Position numbers and translations under genes: made by a program
The notes under the pieces: generated by a model
What the model saw: the letters and a program-made list of their open reading frames with translations, nothing else
The model's database searches: none
Told to the model about the DNA's origin: nothing
Shown: piece by piece, positions 8,187 to 16,895 of the stretch
Layout of the letters: every line of letters starts with the position of its first letter
How positions within the stretch are numbered: position 1 is the first letter of the stretch
Origin: an uncultured Limosilactobacillus sp.
GTDB taxonomy: Bacteria; Bacillota; Bacilli; Lactobacillales; Lactobacillaceae
DNA: 64,000 bases
Direction of reading: 5' to 3'
Assembly: GCF_934202705.1 (NCBI RefSeq)
Contig: NZ_CAKPYE010000009.1
Span: 28,785-92,784, forward strand

Positions 8187-9056
8187 CTATTGATAAAGAT
8201 TTCGTCGCTGCTGAGCGGTTGCTGCATGTTCTTCACGATCTTTATAAGCCACATGCGCAACCAGGCCAAAATCACCGTCCGTCAAAATGGTCGTTCCCCG
8301 TCGTCCAGGAATCTTATGCGGACCGCCAATGACATAAACATTGGCCAAGTACAAGCGGTACTTCTCGTGAGCCGCATGGACGTCAGTCAACCCGACTTTA
8401 GTAATGTGACCGACTCGAACACGCTCCATTTGATTCAGTCCAGCATAAATTTCGAGGCGATGTTCGAATTCATTATGGACAAGATCAAAGTACGGTGGGG
8501 TTTGATGATCGTTCAATGCATTCACCGGTTGATGAGTTTGATTGTATTCATCAATAATGGCCTCCGCATCTTTCCCATTATAGTTTGCAGTAAAAATCCC
8601 CTGTTCCACTAATTGATCTACCAAATGGCGCAAATTATATTGTTCTTCATGATTAATGGCCACTTCAGCACTAATCAAATTACTATCCGTGAAATAACCG
8701 TTAGCCTGGTTATTGATCATTGCAGCAGCCCGATCAGCGCGTGTTTGCTGTCGAGTTTCATTGCTTTGGTCATAACCCGTAATTTTCACTAACCATGGTG
8801 AAAGCACATCATATCGCGATGTCCGATCTAAAAAATAGTAGACAGCATTTAAATATACGTAGTATGTAATCAGTACCACTGCTAAACAGTACAGCAGGCC
8901 CCGCATCCAAACCCGATTTACTAATAATCGATATGTAACATAAATTAAGTAGAAATCACCAAGCAGGGCCACCACCGTGTAAATCTTATTTTTTAACTTG
9001 GTATTGATATTAAAGTAGCCCAATGAATGGTTAATCATATCAAGAAAACTAAACAT
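8187..9056 (-). CDS. conserved membrane protein of unknown function
   Basis: The 289-residue product has two to three hydrophobic segments in its first 90 residues (around 25-45 and 52-75), then a long soluble domain with many charged residues and a C-terminal VRVGHITKVGLTDVHAAHEKY region. I do not recognise a catalytic motif. From memory it resembles a lactobacillar family of unknown function (possibly DUF6681); I cannot confirm this. A GGGAGG ribosome binding site stands 7 bases before the ATG. It lies 13 bases after the Ser/Thr/Asn-rich gene and is likely cotranscribed with it, ending at a clear terminator. Confidence 0.6.
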   Translation of the reverse strand: MFSFLDMINHSLGYFNINTKLKNKIYTVVALLGDFYLIYVTYRLLVNRVWMRGLLYCLAVVLITYYVYLNAVYYFLDRTSRYDVLSPWLVKITGYDQSNETRQQTRADRAAAMINNQANGYFTDSNLISAEVAINHEEQYNLRHLVDQLVEQGIFTANYNGKDAEAIIDEYNQTHQPVNALNDHQTPPYFDLVHNEFEHRLEIYAGLNQMERVRVGHITKVGLTDVHAAHEKYRLYLANVYVIGGPHKIPGRRGTTILTDGDFGLVAHVAYKDREEHAATAQQRRNLYQ

Positions 9057-9069
9057 GGCTTACCCTCCC

Positions 9070-9486
9070 TTAGTTGTTACTAGTGGTACCACCGGCACCA
9101 CTAGTCGGCTTGGATTGATTAGTGTCTTGATTATTATTAGTACCGTTATTAGTGGTGGTCGTGTTCTCATTTGTTGAATTCGACTTGTTGGTAGTAGTTT
9201 CATTTTGTCCAGCCGTGCCACCGTTATTATTTGTCTGATTATTAGTGGATGAGCTGGACCGAGTGGTTGACGACGATGATTGATCATCACGATCATCATT
9301 ATTACTATTGCGATCACTACTGTCACGCTGCTGATCATCGGTTGTCCGCTGCCTAGTGCGCGTACTGGTTACTTTTGCCCCTTCATTTGTATGGGTCGTT
9401 TTGTTAACAACCACGTTCGTTGCACCTAATGCTAAAACTAATGACACTAGAGCAAATGGGGTAACAAATGGTGGTGTTTTTAACAT
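9070..9486 (-). CDS. low-complexity Ser/Thr/Asn-rich surface protein
   Basis: The 138-residue protein has one hydrophobic N-terminal segment (about residues 5-25, FVTPFALVSLVLALGA), then a low-complexity tail of Ser, Thr, Asn, Gln and Asp to the end. This looks like a membrane-anchored or secreted linker. There is no LPXTG motif and no recognisable domain. The start at 9486 has AAGGAG 7 bases upstream; the longer frame from a TTG at 9510 includes that site and is less likely. It is followed after 13 bases by the membrane protein at 8187-9056. Such tails often vary in length between strains. Confidence 0.55.
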   Translation of the reverse strand: MLKTPPFVTPFALVSLVLALGATNVVVNKTTHTNEGAKVTSTRTRQRTTDDQQRDSSDRNSNNDDRDDQSSSSTTRSSSSTNNQTNNNGGTAGQNETTTNKSNSTNENTTTTNNGTNNNQDTNQSKPTSGAGGTTSNN

Positions 9487-9549
9487 TTTCAAGCTCCTTT
9501 TTGTACCCAATTATAATCAACTTTCTGCCGAATGAAGGTTAAGGATCTC

Positions 9550-9993
9550 CTAAGATTTTTCATTCATCCGCCGTTGACATTCTGCGCAATAACCATACAG
9601 TTCAAAACTATGGCCGGTAATTTTGGCCCCTGGTAACTGTTTTTGGTAATCTGCATAATCAAAGTTGACCATCTTAATTTCTTGCACCTTGCCACAATTT
9701 TGACAAATAAAATGGTGATGATGGTGTGGATCACATTCTAACTTCACCATTAAGCCGTTTGTTCCGGGTTTCGTTTCAACCAATTTTAGTTCTTTAAATT
9801 CTTGAAGATTGCGGTAAATCGTATCGTGGCTAATGTTTGGGTACTGTTTGCGCATTCGCCGATCGACCTCCGTAATGTCAACATACCGATCTAAGGAAGC
9901 TTCTAAAATTCGGACTAACGATTCCCGTTGTTTGGTCCAACGGAGACCACGTTGCTTGATTCGTTGCTTAGCGAATGTAAGACTTTCCGTCAT
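9550..9993 (-). CDS. Fur-family metal-responsive regulator (Fur/Zur/PerR type)
   Basis: The 147-residue protein has the N-terminal winged helix of the Fur family (LRWTKQRESLVRILE, with DNA-recognition helix region SHDTIYRNLQEF). The dimerisation domain has a His-rich metal site (DPHHHHHFIC) and two CxxC pairs (CQNC and CAEC) for the structural zinc. Fur-family members repress metal uptake or peroxide genes when metal-bound. The motifs do not clearly separate Fur, Zur and PerR; the run of five His favours Zur or Fur. The start is supported by GGAGGGAT upstream. It begins 3 bases after the guanylate-kinase-like gene, in the same operon. Confidence 0.85.
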   Translation of the reverse strand: MTESLTFAKQRIKQRGLRWTKQRESLVRILEASLDRYVDITEVDRRMRKQYPNISHDTIYRNLQEFKELKLVETKPGTNGLMVKLECDPHHHHHFICQNCGKVQEIKMVNFDYADYQKQLPGAKITGHSFELYGYCAECQRRMNEKS

Positions 9994-9996
9994 TGA

Positions 9997-10560
9997 TTAT
10001 CCCTCCACTTCCTGATGAAAAAGCTGGTCCAGTTTTGCAGCCGTTTCCTTCCAGCGATCATTTACGATCACGTGAGCCTTGCCGCGCAATTGAACTGGTA
10101 GTGTGAGGTCACGTTCATATTCATTACTACGTAGTCGCGAGGTAATGGCTTGTTTTAAATCACCGCGTGATTTCAGTCGTTGTGCTAATTTTTTAAAGTG
10201 AGAAACGGTCAAAAAAATAATGATTGCTTGGTCACCAAGCTTTTCCTTATAAGTAATGGCCCCTTTGGTATCTAACACAATGACATCAAAACGGTGGTCA
10301 CGCCAGCCACGTTTTAATCCTTCCAATGAAGATCCGTATAAGTGGTGATCATACTCCACCTTTTCCAACAAGTGCAGCTTTTGCATTGAATGGCGATCTT
10401 CAAAGTAATAATCAACCCCATCCCGTTCATTTGAACGCGGTGGCCGTGTTGTGTGCGTAATCACTTTAAACATGTCATACTTCTTTTTTAAATAGCGGGC
10501 AACCGTCGTTTTCCCAGAACCAGTCGCTCCAGTGATTACAAATACTTTTTTCTTCTCCAT
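9997..10560 (-). CDS. guanylate-kinase-like P-loop protein
   Basis: The 187-residue protein has a P-loop GATGSGKT (residues 11-18) and the GMP-binding pattern THTTRPPRSNERDGVDYYF typical of guanylate kinases, then an Asp-rich strand VIVLDT. It is shorter than housekeeping Gmk (about 205 residues) and its P-loop differs from the usual GPSGVGKG. It sits between a Nudix hydrolase (one-base stop/start overlap) and a Fur-type regulator. It is probably a Gmk paralogue acting on a nucleotide; the exact substrate is not evident. The gene for the main Gmk would be expected elsewhere, near rpoZ. Confidence 0.75.
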   Translation of the reverse strand: MEKKKVFVITGATGSGKTTVARYLKKKYDMFKVITHTTRPPRSNERDGVDYYFEDRHSMQKLHLLEKVEYDHHLYGSSLEGLKRGWRDHRFDVIVLDTKGAITYKEKLGDQAIIIFLTVSHFKKLAQRLKSRGDLKQAITSRLRSNEYERDLTLPVQLRGKAHVIVNDRWKETAAKLDQLFHQEVEG

Positions 10561-10982
10561 TAGTTTTGCTGACTAATCAAATGAGCGTGCACTTGGGACA
10601 AAAGTTCTTTCAAATTAGTATAAGTCAACCGTTGTCGGGCTTCATCATAATTAAACCAGCCCGCACCTTTAATTTCCTCAGCTTGCAGTTTTAGCGGTTC
10701 TGATTCCGCGAGTTTGGCAGTATAGAGGGTCATTTGTTTCCGATTGCCATTCGGCAAATCATATTCAGTATAGACATGAAAACTAGTATCGATTGGTAAA
10801 TCCAGGGACGTTTCTTCTTTGATTTCACGATGAGCAGTTGCCTCCAGAGTCTCATTGACTTCAACATGCCCCTTCGGAAAGCCCCAGAAGTTTCCTTGGT
10901 TGGTACTTTCTAATAACAGGTACTGTAATTCGCCATTGTTCAACCGGTACACAACTGCTCCAGCTGTAACTTCAATTGCCAT
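10560..10982 (-). CDS. Nudix hydrolase (diadenosine tetraphosphatase-like)
   Basis: The 140-residue protein carries a Nudix box at residues 38-60 (G-x5-E-x7-RE-x2-EE), with Ser in place of the usual Gly near the end. The preceding GNFWGFPKGH is typical of bis(5'-nucleosyl)-tetraphosphatases. It would hydrolyse a nucleoside diphosphate linked to another moiety, with Mg2+. The start at 10982 is an ATG 6 bases after AAGAGGTG; the GTG at 10991 lies inside that ribosome binding site. Its stop overlaps the start of the guanylate-kinase-like gene by one base, so translation is probably coupled. Confidence 0.85.
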   Translation of the reverse strand: MAIEVTAGAVVYRLNNGELQYLLLESTNQGNFWGFPKGHVEVNETLEATAHREIKEETSLDLPIDTSFHVYTEYDLPNGNRKQMTLYTAKLAESEPLKLQAEEIKGAGWFNYDEARQRLTYTNLKELLSQVHAHLISQQN

Positions 10983-11094
10983 TCTGAACACCTCTTAATG
11001 AATTTTTAATTGACTTTTAATGTTTGTTAACATTATGATAGTTCTAATGCGGAATCTATATTATATGACATTATAACAAAGGTGGTTAGTGATT

Positions 11095-12489
11095 ATGCAT
11101 TTAAAAATTTTCAGAAAGGAAAGTCTTTCTAATTACTTAGGAGCCGACCAGCACTTCGTTAAATCGCTCTCCGCTTTTGATTTAATGACCATGGGTGTTG
11201 GAGCAGTAATCGGAACTGGGATCTTTATTCTCCCGGGGACCGTTGCTGCTAATGATGCTGGTCCGGGAGTAATTATATCATTCCTTTTAGCAGCGATTGT
11301 TTGTGCTCTTGCAGCAATGTGTTACGCAGAATTTTCGTCTGCGCTCCCCGTTGCCGGAAGCGCCTATTCATATGGCAATATTATTTTTGGTGAATTCATC
11401 GGTTGGATCCTTGGTTGGGCACTAGTGCTTGAATATATGCTAGCAGTGGCTACCGTCTCAACCGGCTGGTCTGCCTATTTCAACTCATTATTGGCTAGCT
11501 TCGGTATTCACATTCCAAAGGCCGTGGCCGGGCCGTTTGACCCTGCTCATGGAACCTACTTTAATTTAGTAGCTGTGATCATTGTTTTGATCGTTAGCTT
11601 AATCTTATCGCGTGGGATGCAATCATCCAAACGGGTTAACAATGCCATGGTTATTTTAAAGATTGCAATTATTTTAATGTTTATCGGTGTCGGCTTCTTC
11701 TTTATCAAGCCCGCTAATTATCATCCATTCTTACCTTATCACGTGAGCGGTGTTTTGAAGGGTGCAACGACTGTCTTCTTTGCCTTTCTTGGCTTTGACG
11801 CTGTTTCAAGTTCCGCCGCGGAAGTTAAAAGTCCGAAAAAGAACATGCCAATCGGTATTTTAGGCACTCTGCTCGTTGCTGCGGTCCTGTATATGGGCGT
11901 CTCAGCTGTCTTAGTCGGTATGGTAAAGTACACCAAATTGGATGTCGCAAACCCGGTTTCGTACGCTTTAAAATTAGTTCATCAGGGTTGGCTAGCTGAT
12001 ACGTTGGCAATTGGTGCTTTAATCGGTATGTTTACCATGATGATTACCACCATTTTTGCCAGTTCACGATTGGTTTACTCAATCGGGCGGGATGGCTTAT
12101 TGCCAAAGCCCCTCAGTAAATTAAACGAAGCAAAGGGGGAAACTCCAGAAAACGCGTTACTCTTTGTCACCATCATTATCGCCGTGATGGGTGGTTTAGT
12201 ATCCCTTGATGAATTAACAAGTTTGGTTAACATTGGCACACTATTAGCATTTACTTTTGTTTCATTTGGGATCATCCCGCTTCGCCATCGACAAGACATC
12301 AATAACCATGGTGGTTTCCAAGTACCGCTTTATCCGATCTTGCCAATCATTTCGGGGCTGGCTTGTATCTGGATGATTTGTCAACTAGGCAAAACCACTT
12401 TTATTGGAGCAGGAATTTGGTTCATTCTTGGCATTGTCATTTACTTTAGTTATGGCTACCGCCACAGTACGATCGCTTCCAACAAATAA
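11095..12489 (+). CDS. APC-family cationic amino acid permease
   Basis: This is a 464-residue integral membrane transporter with about twelve to thirteen spans. The first span contains GVGAVIGTGIFILPG, the substrate-binding break of the APC superfamily, and FAFLGFDAVSSSAAE is the conserved segment 6/loop region of the cationic amino acid transporter (CAT/YfnA) group. It should exchange or import an amino acid with protons. The ATG at 11095 follows AAAGGTGG by 9 bases. It is monocistronic with a strong terminator just downstream, and precedes two proline-specific peptidase genes, consistent with a peptide and amino acid nutrition cluster. Confidence 0.88.
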   Translation: MHLKIFRKESLSNYLGADQHFVKSLSAFDLMTMGVGAVIGTGIFILPGTVAANDAGPGVIISFLLAAIVCALAAMCYAEFSSALPVAGSAYSYGNIIFGEFIGWILGWALVLEYMLAVATVSTGWSAYFNSLLASFGIHIPKAVAGPFDPAHGTYFNLVAVIIVLIVSLILSRGMQSSKRVNNAMVILKIAIILMFIGVGFFFIKPANYHPFLPYHVSGVLKGATTVFFAFLGFDAVSSSAAEVKSPKKNMPIGILGTLLVAAVLYMGVSAVLVGMVKYTKLDVANPVSYALKLVHQGWLADTLAIGALIGMFTMMITTIFASSRLVYSIGRDGLLPKPLSKLNEAKGETPENALLFVTIIIAVMGGLVSLDELTSLVNIGTLLAFTFVSFGIIPLRHRQDINNHGGFQVPLYPILPIISGLACIWMICQLGKTTFIGAGIWFILGIVIYFSYGYRHSTIASNK

Positions 12490-12496
12490 AATCTTA

Positions 12497-12526
12497 ACGG
12501 GCAACTGATCATTAGTTGCCCGTTTT
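12497..12526 (+). terminator. intrinsic terminator of the permease gene
   Basis: Perfect 10-base arms (12497-12506 and 12514-12523) enclose a 7-base loop, followed by a T-run. Confidence 0.9.
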
Positions 12527-12611
12527 GTTAATTATTAATAATATTTAACTACTTTTCTCCCATCGAGAGTGTAATAATAATGATAACTATATTATGCGAG
12601 GTGTTCTTTCG

Positions 12612-15011
12612 ATGAAAAATAATCAATTTGCAATTGCCCCAGCTGATCACCAGCAACGCATCACTGAGCTACAAAAAATTCGTTTACTACAGCCGGATGA
12701 AGAGCAACAACTTACCCCCAACCAACTCTGGACAAAATTACTGACCAGAATTCATGTTGCGGGTCAAACTCCCGCACTTGACCATGAATGGCTAAATAGC
12801 CTTCTGGCTACACCAAACCTTTCGATTACTGATTGGTTAACTCAAGATGCATCATTAACGGATGACGTTTTCTATCTCGTCGCCCTCCAGCTGCTCCAAT
12901 TTGAACCAGCAATTGATTTTGATATCCACGCCCCCCTTGCTGGGATGAAAAAGATTCAATTGCCAATGGAACAGCATGCTAAATGGACCACCGCTAACAT
13001 CATCGATGCCTTTTACTTGTTATTAAATACTCGCACTAAACTCGGGCAAAATTTACTCGACCGCCTTACTAGCCAAGGAATGCTCACTTGGACATACTCC
13101 TTACCAGTTAATCAAAAGCCAATCTTTTTCAATGGCAAGCCAATTGCTAGTTTTGATCCAACCAGCTTTATTCGCGAAGTGGTGTATGTTGAAACTGACA
13201 TGGACACTGATTATGATGGTCAGACTGACCTTGTGAAGGTCGAAATCATGCGTCCTGTAGACAGTAATAATGGCTTAAAAGTTCCTGCCGTCTTCACCGC
13301 GAGTCCATATAATCAAGGGACCAATGATGAATGGGGCGAAAAAATTACCCATAATGTTAATGTGCCACTTACACATAAGCGTGCCAAAGAACAATCGCCT
13401 GAGGAACCCAATTTCCCAATGACTTTTACCAAACATTCAGTCAATGGCGAAAGCCAAACCGCTACAGAGTCATTTAGTTCCACGCCAGCATACACCCTGA
13501 ATACTTACTTAAGCGTGCGTGGCTATGCCATTGTCTATGCTTCTGGCATTGGCACAAAAGATTCTGATGGTTTACAAACCTGTGGTTCACCGGAACAAAC
13601 TGCTTCAATGAAGGCAGTTGTGGAATGGCTTCATGGTGACCGTCGGGCATTCACGGATCGTACCAGCGGAATCACCATCCGCGCAGATTGGTGTAATGGT
13701 AATGTTGGAATGACGGGACGTTCTTATCTCGGTACCCTGGCGACGGCAGTGGCAACAACTGGCGTTCCTGGTTTGAAAGCCATCGTTAGCGAAGCGGCAA
13801 TTTCCAATTGGTATGACTATTACCGAGAAAACGGCTTAGTAATGGCTCCAGGTGGTTTTCAAGGTGAGGATGCTGACGTATTGGCTGCTGAAACCTTCAG
13901 CCGGACCAAATCACCTGCTGACTATCAACGAATTGAAACTACCAATAATCGTTATCTGAAGGGACTAGAAGCAGCTGAAGACCGGTCTACCGGGAACTAT
14001 AATGGCTTTTGGGCACACCGTAATTACATGCCAAACGTTGATAACATTAAGTGTTCCGTCATGATGGTGCATGGGCTTAACGACTGGAACGTTAAACCAG
14101 TCAATGTAAAGAACCTTTACGATGCCCTCCAAGGAATGCCCAACACTAGTAAGTTAATTCTGCATCAAGGCCAACACATCTACATTAATGCTTTCCGCTC
14201 ACTAGACTTCTCAGAAATGATTAACCTATGGTTTGCCAACAAACTATGGAACTTAGAGAACCATGCTGATGATTTACTACCCAATGTGCTGGTTCAGGAC
14301 AATATCCATCCAGAAACATGGACCACCTATACGAACTGGTCAGGTAACCACAGTACGACCCTTAATCTCACTGCCCACGGTCTCACCACTGAACAGCCAA
14401 CTAATGCTTCGGTCGTAACCTTTAATGATCAGCAAACGGCGTCAACTTATCAGCAATGGTGTCACCATCCTGCTGATTGGTCCAAAGCCTTGTTAAATGA
14501 TCGCGATGGTCAATTTAGCGCCCACTTTAGTAGTGCACCATTGAAAAACGATTGGCTATTACGCGGCACTCCAACATTAAAAGTTCGCATTGCGGCGTCT
14601 GTTGACCATGGATTATTGAGTGCCCGCCTAGTTGATCGCGGAACCGCGAAGCGCTTAACTATTTCACCGGTCATTCTCGCAAAAGGCGGCCTTGAACTAG
14701 CTTACCACTTCGGCACAGACGATCTTCGCGAATTCCAACTTCAAAAGCAACCAACTGATGCGAAAGTCATTTCATATGGCCATATCAACCTCCAAAATCG
14801 TCATGACGCGTCAACCGTTGACGATTTAGTTGCTGGTCAGTTTGTTGATGTCGAACTACCGCTGCAACCAGTCTTTCACACCTTAAGCGCTGGTCACCAA
14901 TTAGAATTAATCCTGTTTGCAACGGACTACGAAATGACGTTACGGGGTAACGAAGCCATTTCCTATCAAATTGACCCGCAAAATTGCTCGTTAATTCTAC
15001 CAAATAACTAA
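12612..15011 (+). CDS. pepX: X-prolyl dipeptidyl aminopeptidase
   Basis: This cytoplasmic serine peptidase (family S15) removes X-Pro dipeptides from casein-derived and other peptides. The 799 residues match lactobacillar PepX. The nucleophile elbow is GMTGRSYLGT with Ser371. The acid is in HGLNDWNV and the His in HQGQHIY, in the expected order, followed by a C-terminal galactose-binding-like domain. The ATG at 12612 lies after GAGGTG; an in-frame ATG at 12594 is possible but lacks a ribosome binding site. It is followed by its own terminator and a proline iminopeptidase gene. Confidence 0.96.
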   Translation: MKNNQFAIAPADHQQRITELQKIRLLQPDEEQQLTPNQLWTKLLTRIHVAGQTPALDHEWLNSLLATPNLSITDWLTQDASLTDDVFYLVALQLLQFEPAIDFDIHAPLAGMKKIQLPMEQHAKWTTANIIDAFYLLLNTRTKLGQNLLDRLTSQGMLTWTYSLPVNQKPIFFNGKPIASFDPTSFIREVVYVETDMDTDYDGQTDLVKVEIMRPVDSNNGLKVPAVFTASPYNQGTNDEWGEKITHNVNVPLTHKRAKEQSPEEPNFPMTFTKHSVNGESQTATESFSSTPAYTLNTYLSVRGYAIVYASGIGTKDSDGLQTCGSPEQTASMKAVVEWLHGDRRAFTDRTSGITIRADWCNGNVGMTGRSYLGTLATAVATTGVPGLKAIVSEAAISNWYDYYRENGLVMAPGGFQGEDADVLAAETFSRTKSPADYQRIETTNNRYLKGLEAAEDRSTGNYNGFWAHRNYMPNVDNIKCSVMMVHGLNDWNVKPVNVKNLYDALQGMPNTSKLILHQGQHIYINAFRSLDFSEMINLWFANKLWNLENHADDLLPNVLVQDNIHPETWTTYTNWSGNHSTTLNLTAHGLTTEQPTNASVVTFNDQQTASTYQQWCHHPADWSKALLNDRDGQFSAHFSSAPLKNDWLLRGTPTLKVRIAASVDHGLLSARLVDRGTAKRLTISPVILAKGGLELAYHFGTDDLREFQLQKQPTDAKVISYGHINLQNRHDASTVDDLVAGQFVDVELPLQPVFHTLSAGHQLELILFATDYEMTLRGNEAISYQIDPQNCSLILPNN

Positions 15012-15033
15012 TTAGCACTCTCATCTTAAAGTC

Positions 15034-15074
15034 AATGCCTGGTGGCGTCATGATAATGACAGCTACCAGGCATT
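15034..15074 (+). terminator. intrinsic terminator of pepX
   Basis: Ten-base perfect outer arms (15034-15043 and 15065-15074) enclose a smaller GTCAT/ATGAC stem. The trailing sequence is only moderately T-rich. Confidence 0.7.
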
Positions 15075-15141
15075 GTTATTTAAAGAAAAATGAGTTAACA
15101 TTTACCATATTCTAATAATTAAGCAGAGAGGAAGGCAGATT

Positions 15142-16053
15142 ATGAAACAAGGAACGAAGATCTTAACACTCGATAATGGTTACCATCTCTGGACTAACAC
15201 CCAAGGTGAAGGTGATATCCATTTACTCGCCCTCCACGGTGGGCCCGGTGGTAATCACGAATATTGGGAAGACACTGCCGCACAACTAAAAAAACAAGGA
15301 TTGAACGTCCAAGTTCACATGTATGATCAACTTGGTTCACTCTATTCAGACCAACCGGATTATTCTGACCCGCAAATTGCCAAAAAATATTTAACCTACG
15401 AATATTTCCTGGATGAAGTTGAAGAAGTGCGTCAAAAACTCGGCCTTGACAACTTCTATTTAATCGGTCAAAGCTGGGGTGGTTTGTTAGTTCAAGAATA
15501 CGCGGTTAAGTATGGTCAACATCTTAAGGGTGCCATTATCTCTTCCATGGTGGACGACGTTGATGATTACGTCGAACACGTTAATAAAATTCGTGAAGAC
15601 GTGTTGCCTACTGAAGAAGTCGCCTTTATGAAAGAGTGCGAAACCAATGGTAACTGGGACAATGATCGTTATCAAGCTGATGTGCAAGTCCTCAACGAAA
15701 ATTACGTTGATCGCAAGCAACCATCCAAGCTTGACCACGTCCGTAGCTTAGACGGTGACGCTGTTTACCATGCCTTCCAAGGTGACAACGAGTTCGTCAT
15801 TACTGGTAAACTAGCCAGTTGGCATTTTACCAACCAACTACACAACATTAAAGTGCCAACGCTGTTAACATTTGGTGAGCATGAAACAATGCCACTCAGT
15901 GCTGCCCGACGAATGGAAAAACTGATTCCAAACGCCAAACTGGTGACAACGCCAAATGGTGGTCACCACCATATGCTTGATAATCCAGATGTTTACTATC
16001 AGCACTTAGCTGATTTCCTCCGTCAGGTCGAAGCAGGAACATTTAATCAATAA
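15142..16053 (+). CDS. pepI: proline iminopeptidase
   Basis: The 303-residue alpha/beta hydrolase has the oxyanion motif HGGPGGN and the elbow GQSWGG, both signatures of family S33 proline iminopeptidases, with the late His in GGHHHM. It releases N-terminal proline from di- and tripeptides in the cytoplasm and complements PepX, which is encoded just upstream. The name PepI or PepR cannot be fixed from motifs alone. GAGGAAGG precedes the ATG. The terminator at 16061 closes the unit. Confidence 0.88.
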   Translation: MKQGTKILTLDNGYHLWTNTQGEGDIHLLALHGGPGGNHEYWEDTAAQLKKQGLNVQVHMYDQLGSLYSDQPDYSDPQIAKKYLTYEYFLDEVEEVRQKLGLDNFYLIGQSWGGLLVQEYAVKYGQHLKGAIISSMVDDVDDYVEHVNKIREDVLPTEEVAFMKECETNGNWDNDRYQADVQVLNENYVDRKQPSKLDHVRSLDGDAVYHAFQGDNEFVITGKLASWHFTNQLHNIKVPTLLTFGEHETMPLSAARRMEKLIPNAKLVTTPNGGHHHMLDNPDVYYQHLADFLRQVEAGTFNQ

Positions 16054-16060
16054 ACTTGCA

Positions 16061-16098
16061 ACAACCAGGATCGGTGATCGTCGGTCCTGGTTGTTTTT
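16061..16098 (+). terminator. intrinsic terminator of the iminopeptidase gene
   Basis: Ten-base arms (16061-16070 and 16085-16094) are followed by a T-run. Confidence 0.9.
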
Positions 16099-16164
16099 GG
16101 ATTTCCTTTTGGTTTCCTCAAAAAGGGCGTAAAATGGAATTATTATTACCTGGGAGGAATTATG

Positions 16165-16809
16165 ATGGCTCAAATGAAAAACTTTATTTTTGATATTGAT
16201 GGAACACTAATCAATACCCTCGACATGTACATGCCTGCCATGTTTGAAGTGCTCGCCAAACATGGTTATCAATACACACCCGAAGAAACTGACCGGCTCA
16301 ACAAAGAAGGTTTTGGCATTACCGCCGATGATGCGCTTCGTCTTGCTAAGGTTAAGGAAAAAGATCTTCGTCCCATCCAAGAAGAATGGTTCCGTCTTTC
16401 TTATACCCGACAGGATCGTGTGACCGTCTTTCCAGGGATTAAAGAATTGCTGGACGATCTGGCAAAACGTCCTGATAGTCAGCTAGCGGTTGCGACATCA
16501 AAGTTGGCCTATGAGTATGCCAAGTTTAAACGCCAGTATTATTTTGCCGATCTTTTCAAGGTTGCTATTACTTCTGAAGATACCCAAAAGCATAAACCAT
16601 CTCCAGATCCCATCTTAGCAGCAGTAAAAGCACTTGATGCCGACCCAAATACGACCGTCTACATTGGTGATACCATTAATGATTTGAAGGCCGCTCACGC
16701 AGCCGGGGTCAAATTTGCAGCAGCGTTATACGGTTCCGCAGACCCTGATTCGATAAAAGACGCCGCGGATTTCTTGCTTCAAACACCAACGGACCTAGAA
16801 AAGTACTAA
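16165..16809 (+). CDS. HAD hydrolase, phosphoglycolate-phosphatase-like
   Basis: The 214-residue protein starts with the HAD motif FDIDGTL (Asp10 nucleophile, Asp12), has the helical C1 cap, motif 2 in AVATSK, the Lys in HKPSPDP and motif 4 GDTINDLKAA. This order is typical of the Gph/PpaX subgroup. The substrate is a small phosphate ester that I cannot specify. Two ATGs in tandem lie at 16162 and 16165; the second stands 7 bases after GGGAGG and is preferred. It is monocistronic, between terminators. Confidence 0.85.
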   Translation: MAQMKNFIFDIDGTLINTLDMYMPAMFEVLAKHGYQYTPEETDRLNKEGFGITADDALRLAKVKEKDLRPIQEEWFRLSYTRQDRVTVFPGIKELLDDLAKRPDSQLAVATSKLAYEYAKFKRQYYFADLFKVAITSEDTQKHKPSPDPILAAVKALDADPNTTVYIGDTINDLKAAHAAGVKFAAALYGSADPDSIKDAADFLLQTPTDLEKY

Positions 16810-16841
16810 CGATTACGCAAAATTCAACTAATGATACCAAA

Positions 16842-16880
16842 AGTGGCGCAGAGTTCAGGTGAATTGAACTCTGTGCCACT
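16842..16880. terminator. bidirectional terminator between convergent genes
   Basis: Sixteen-base arms (16842-16857 and 16865-16880) pair with one mismatch or wobble, flanked by A-rich and T-rich sequence. It serves both the HAD gene and the convergent GH31 gene. Confidence 0.85.
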
Positions 16881-16895
16881 CTTTTGCGCTATTTT

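Noticed and set aside
8190..8612. Plus-strand frame of 140 codons
   Set aside because: Antisense to the conserved membrane protein at 8187-9056 and without a start signal.
9060..9338. Minus-strand frame in another phase of the Ser/Thr/Asn-rich gene
   Set aside because: It is a shadow of low-complexity repeats; the other phase has the signal segment and ribosome binding site.
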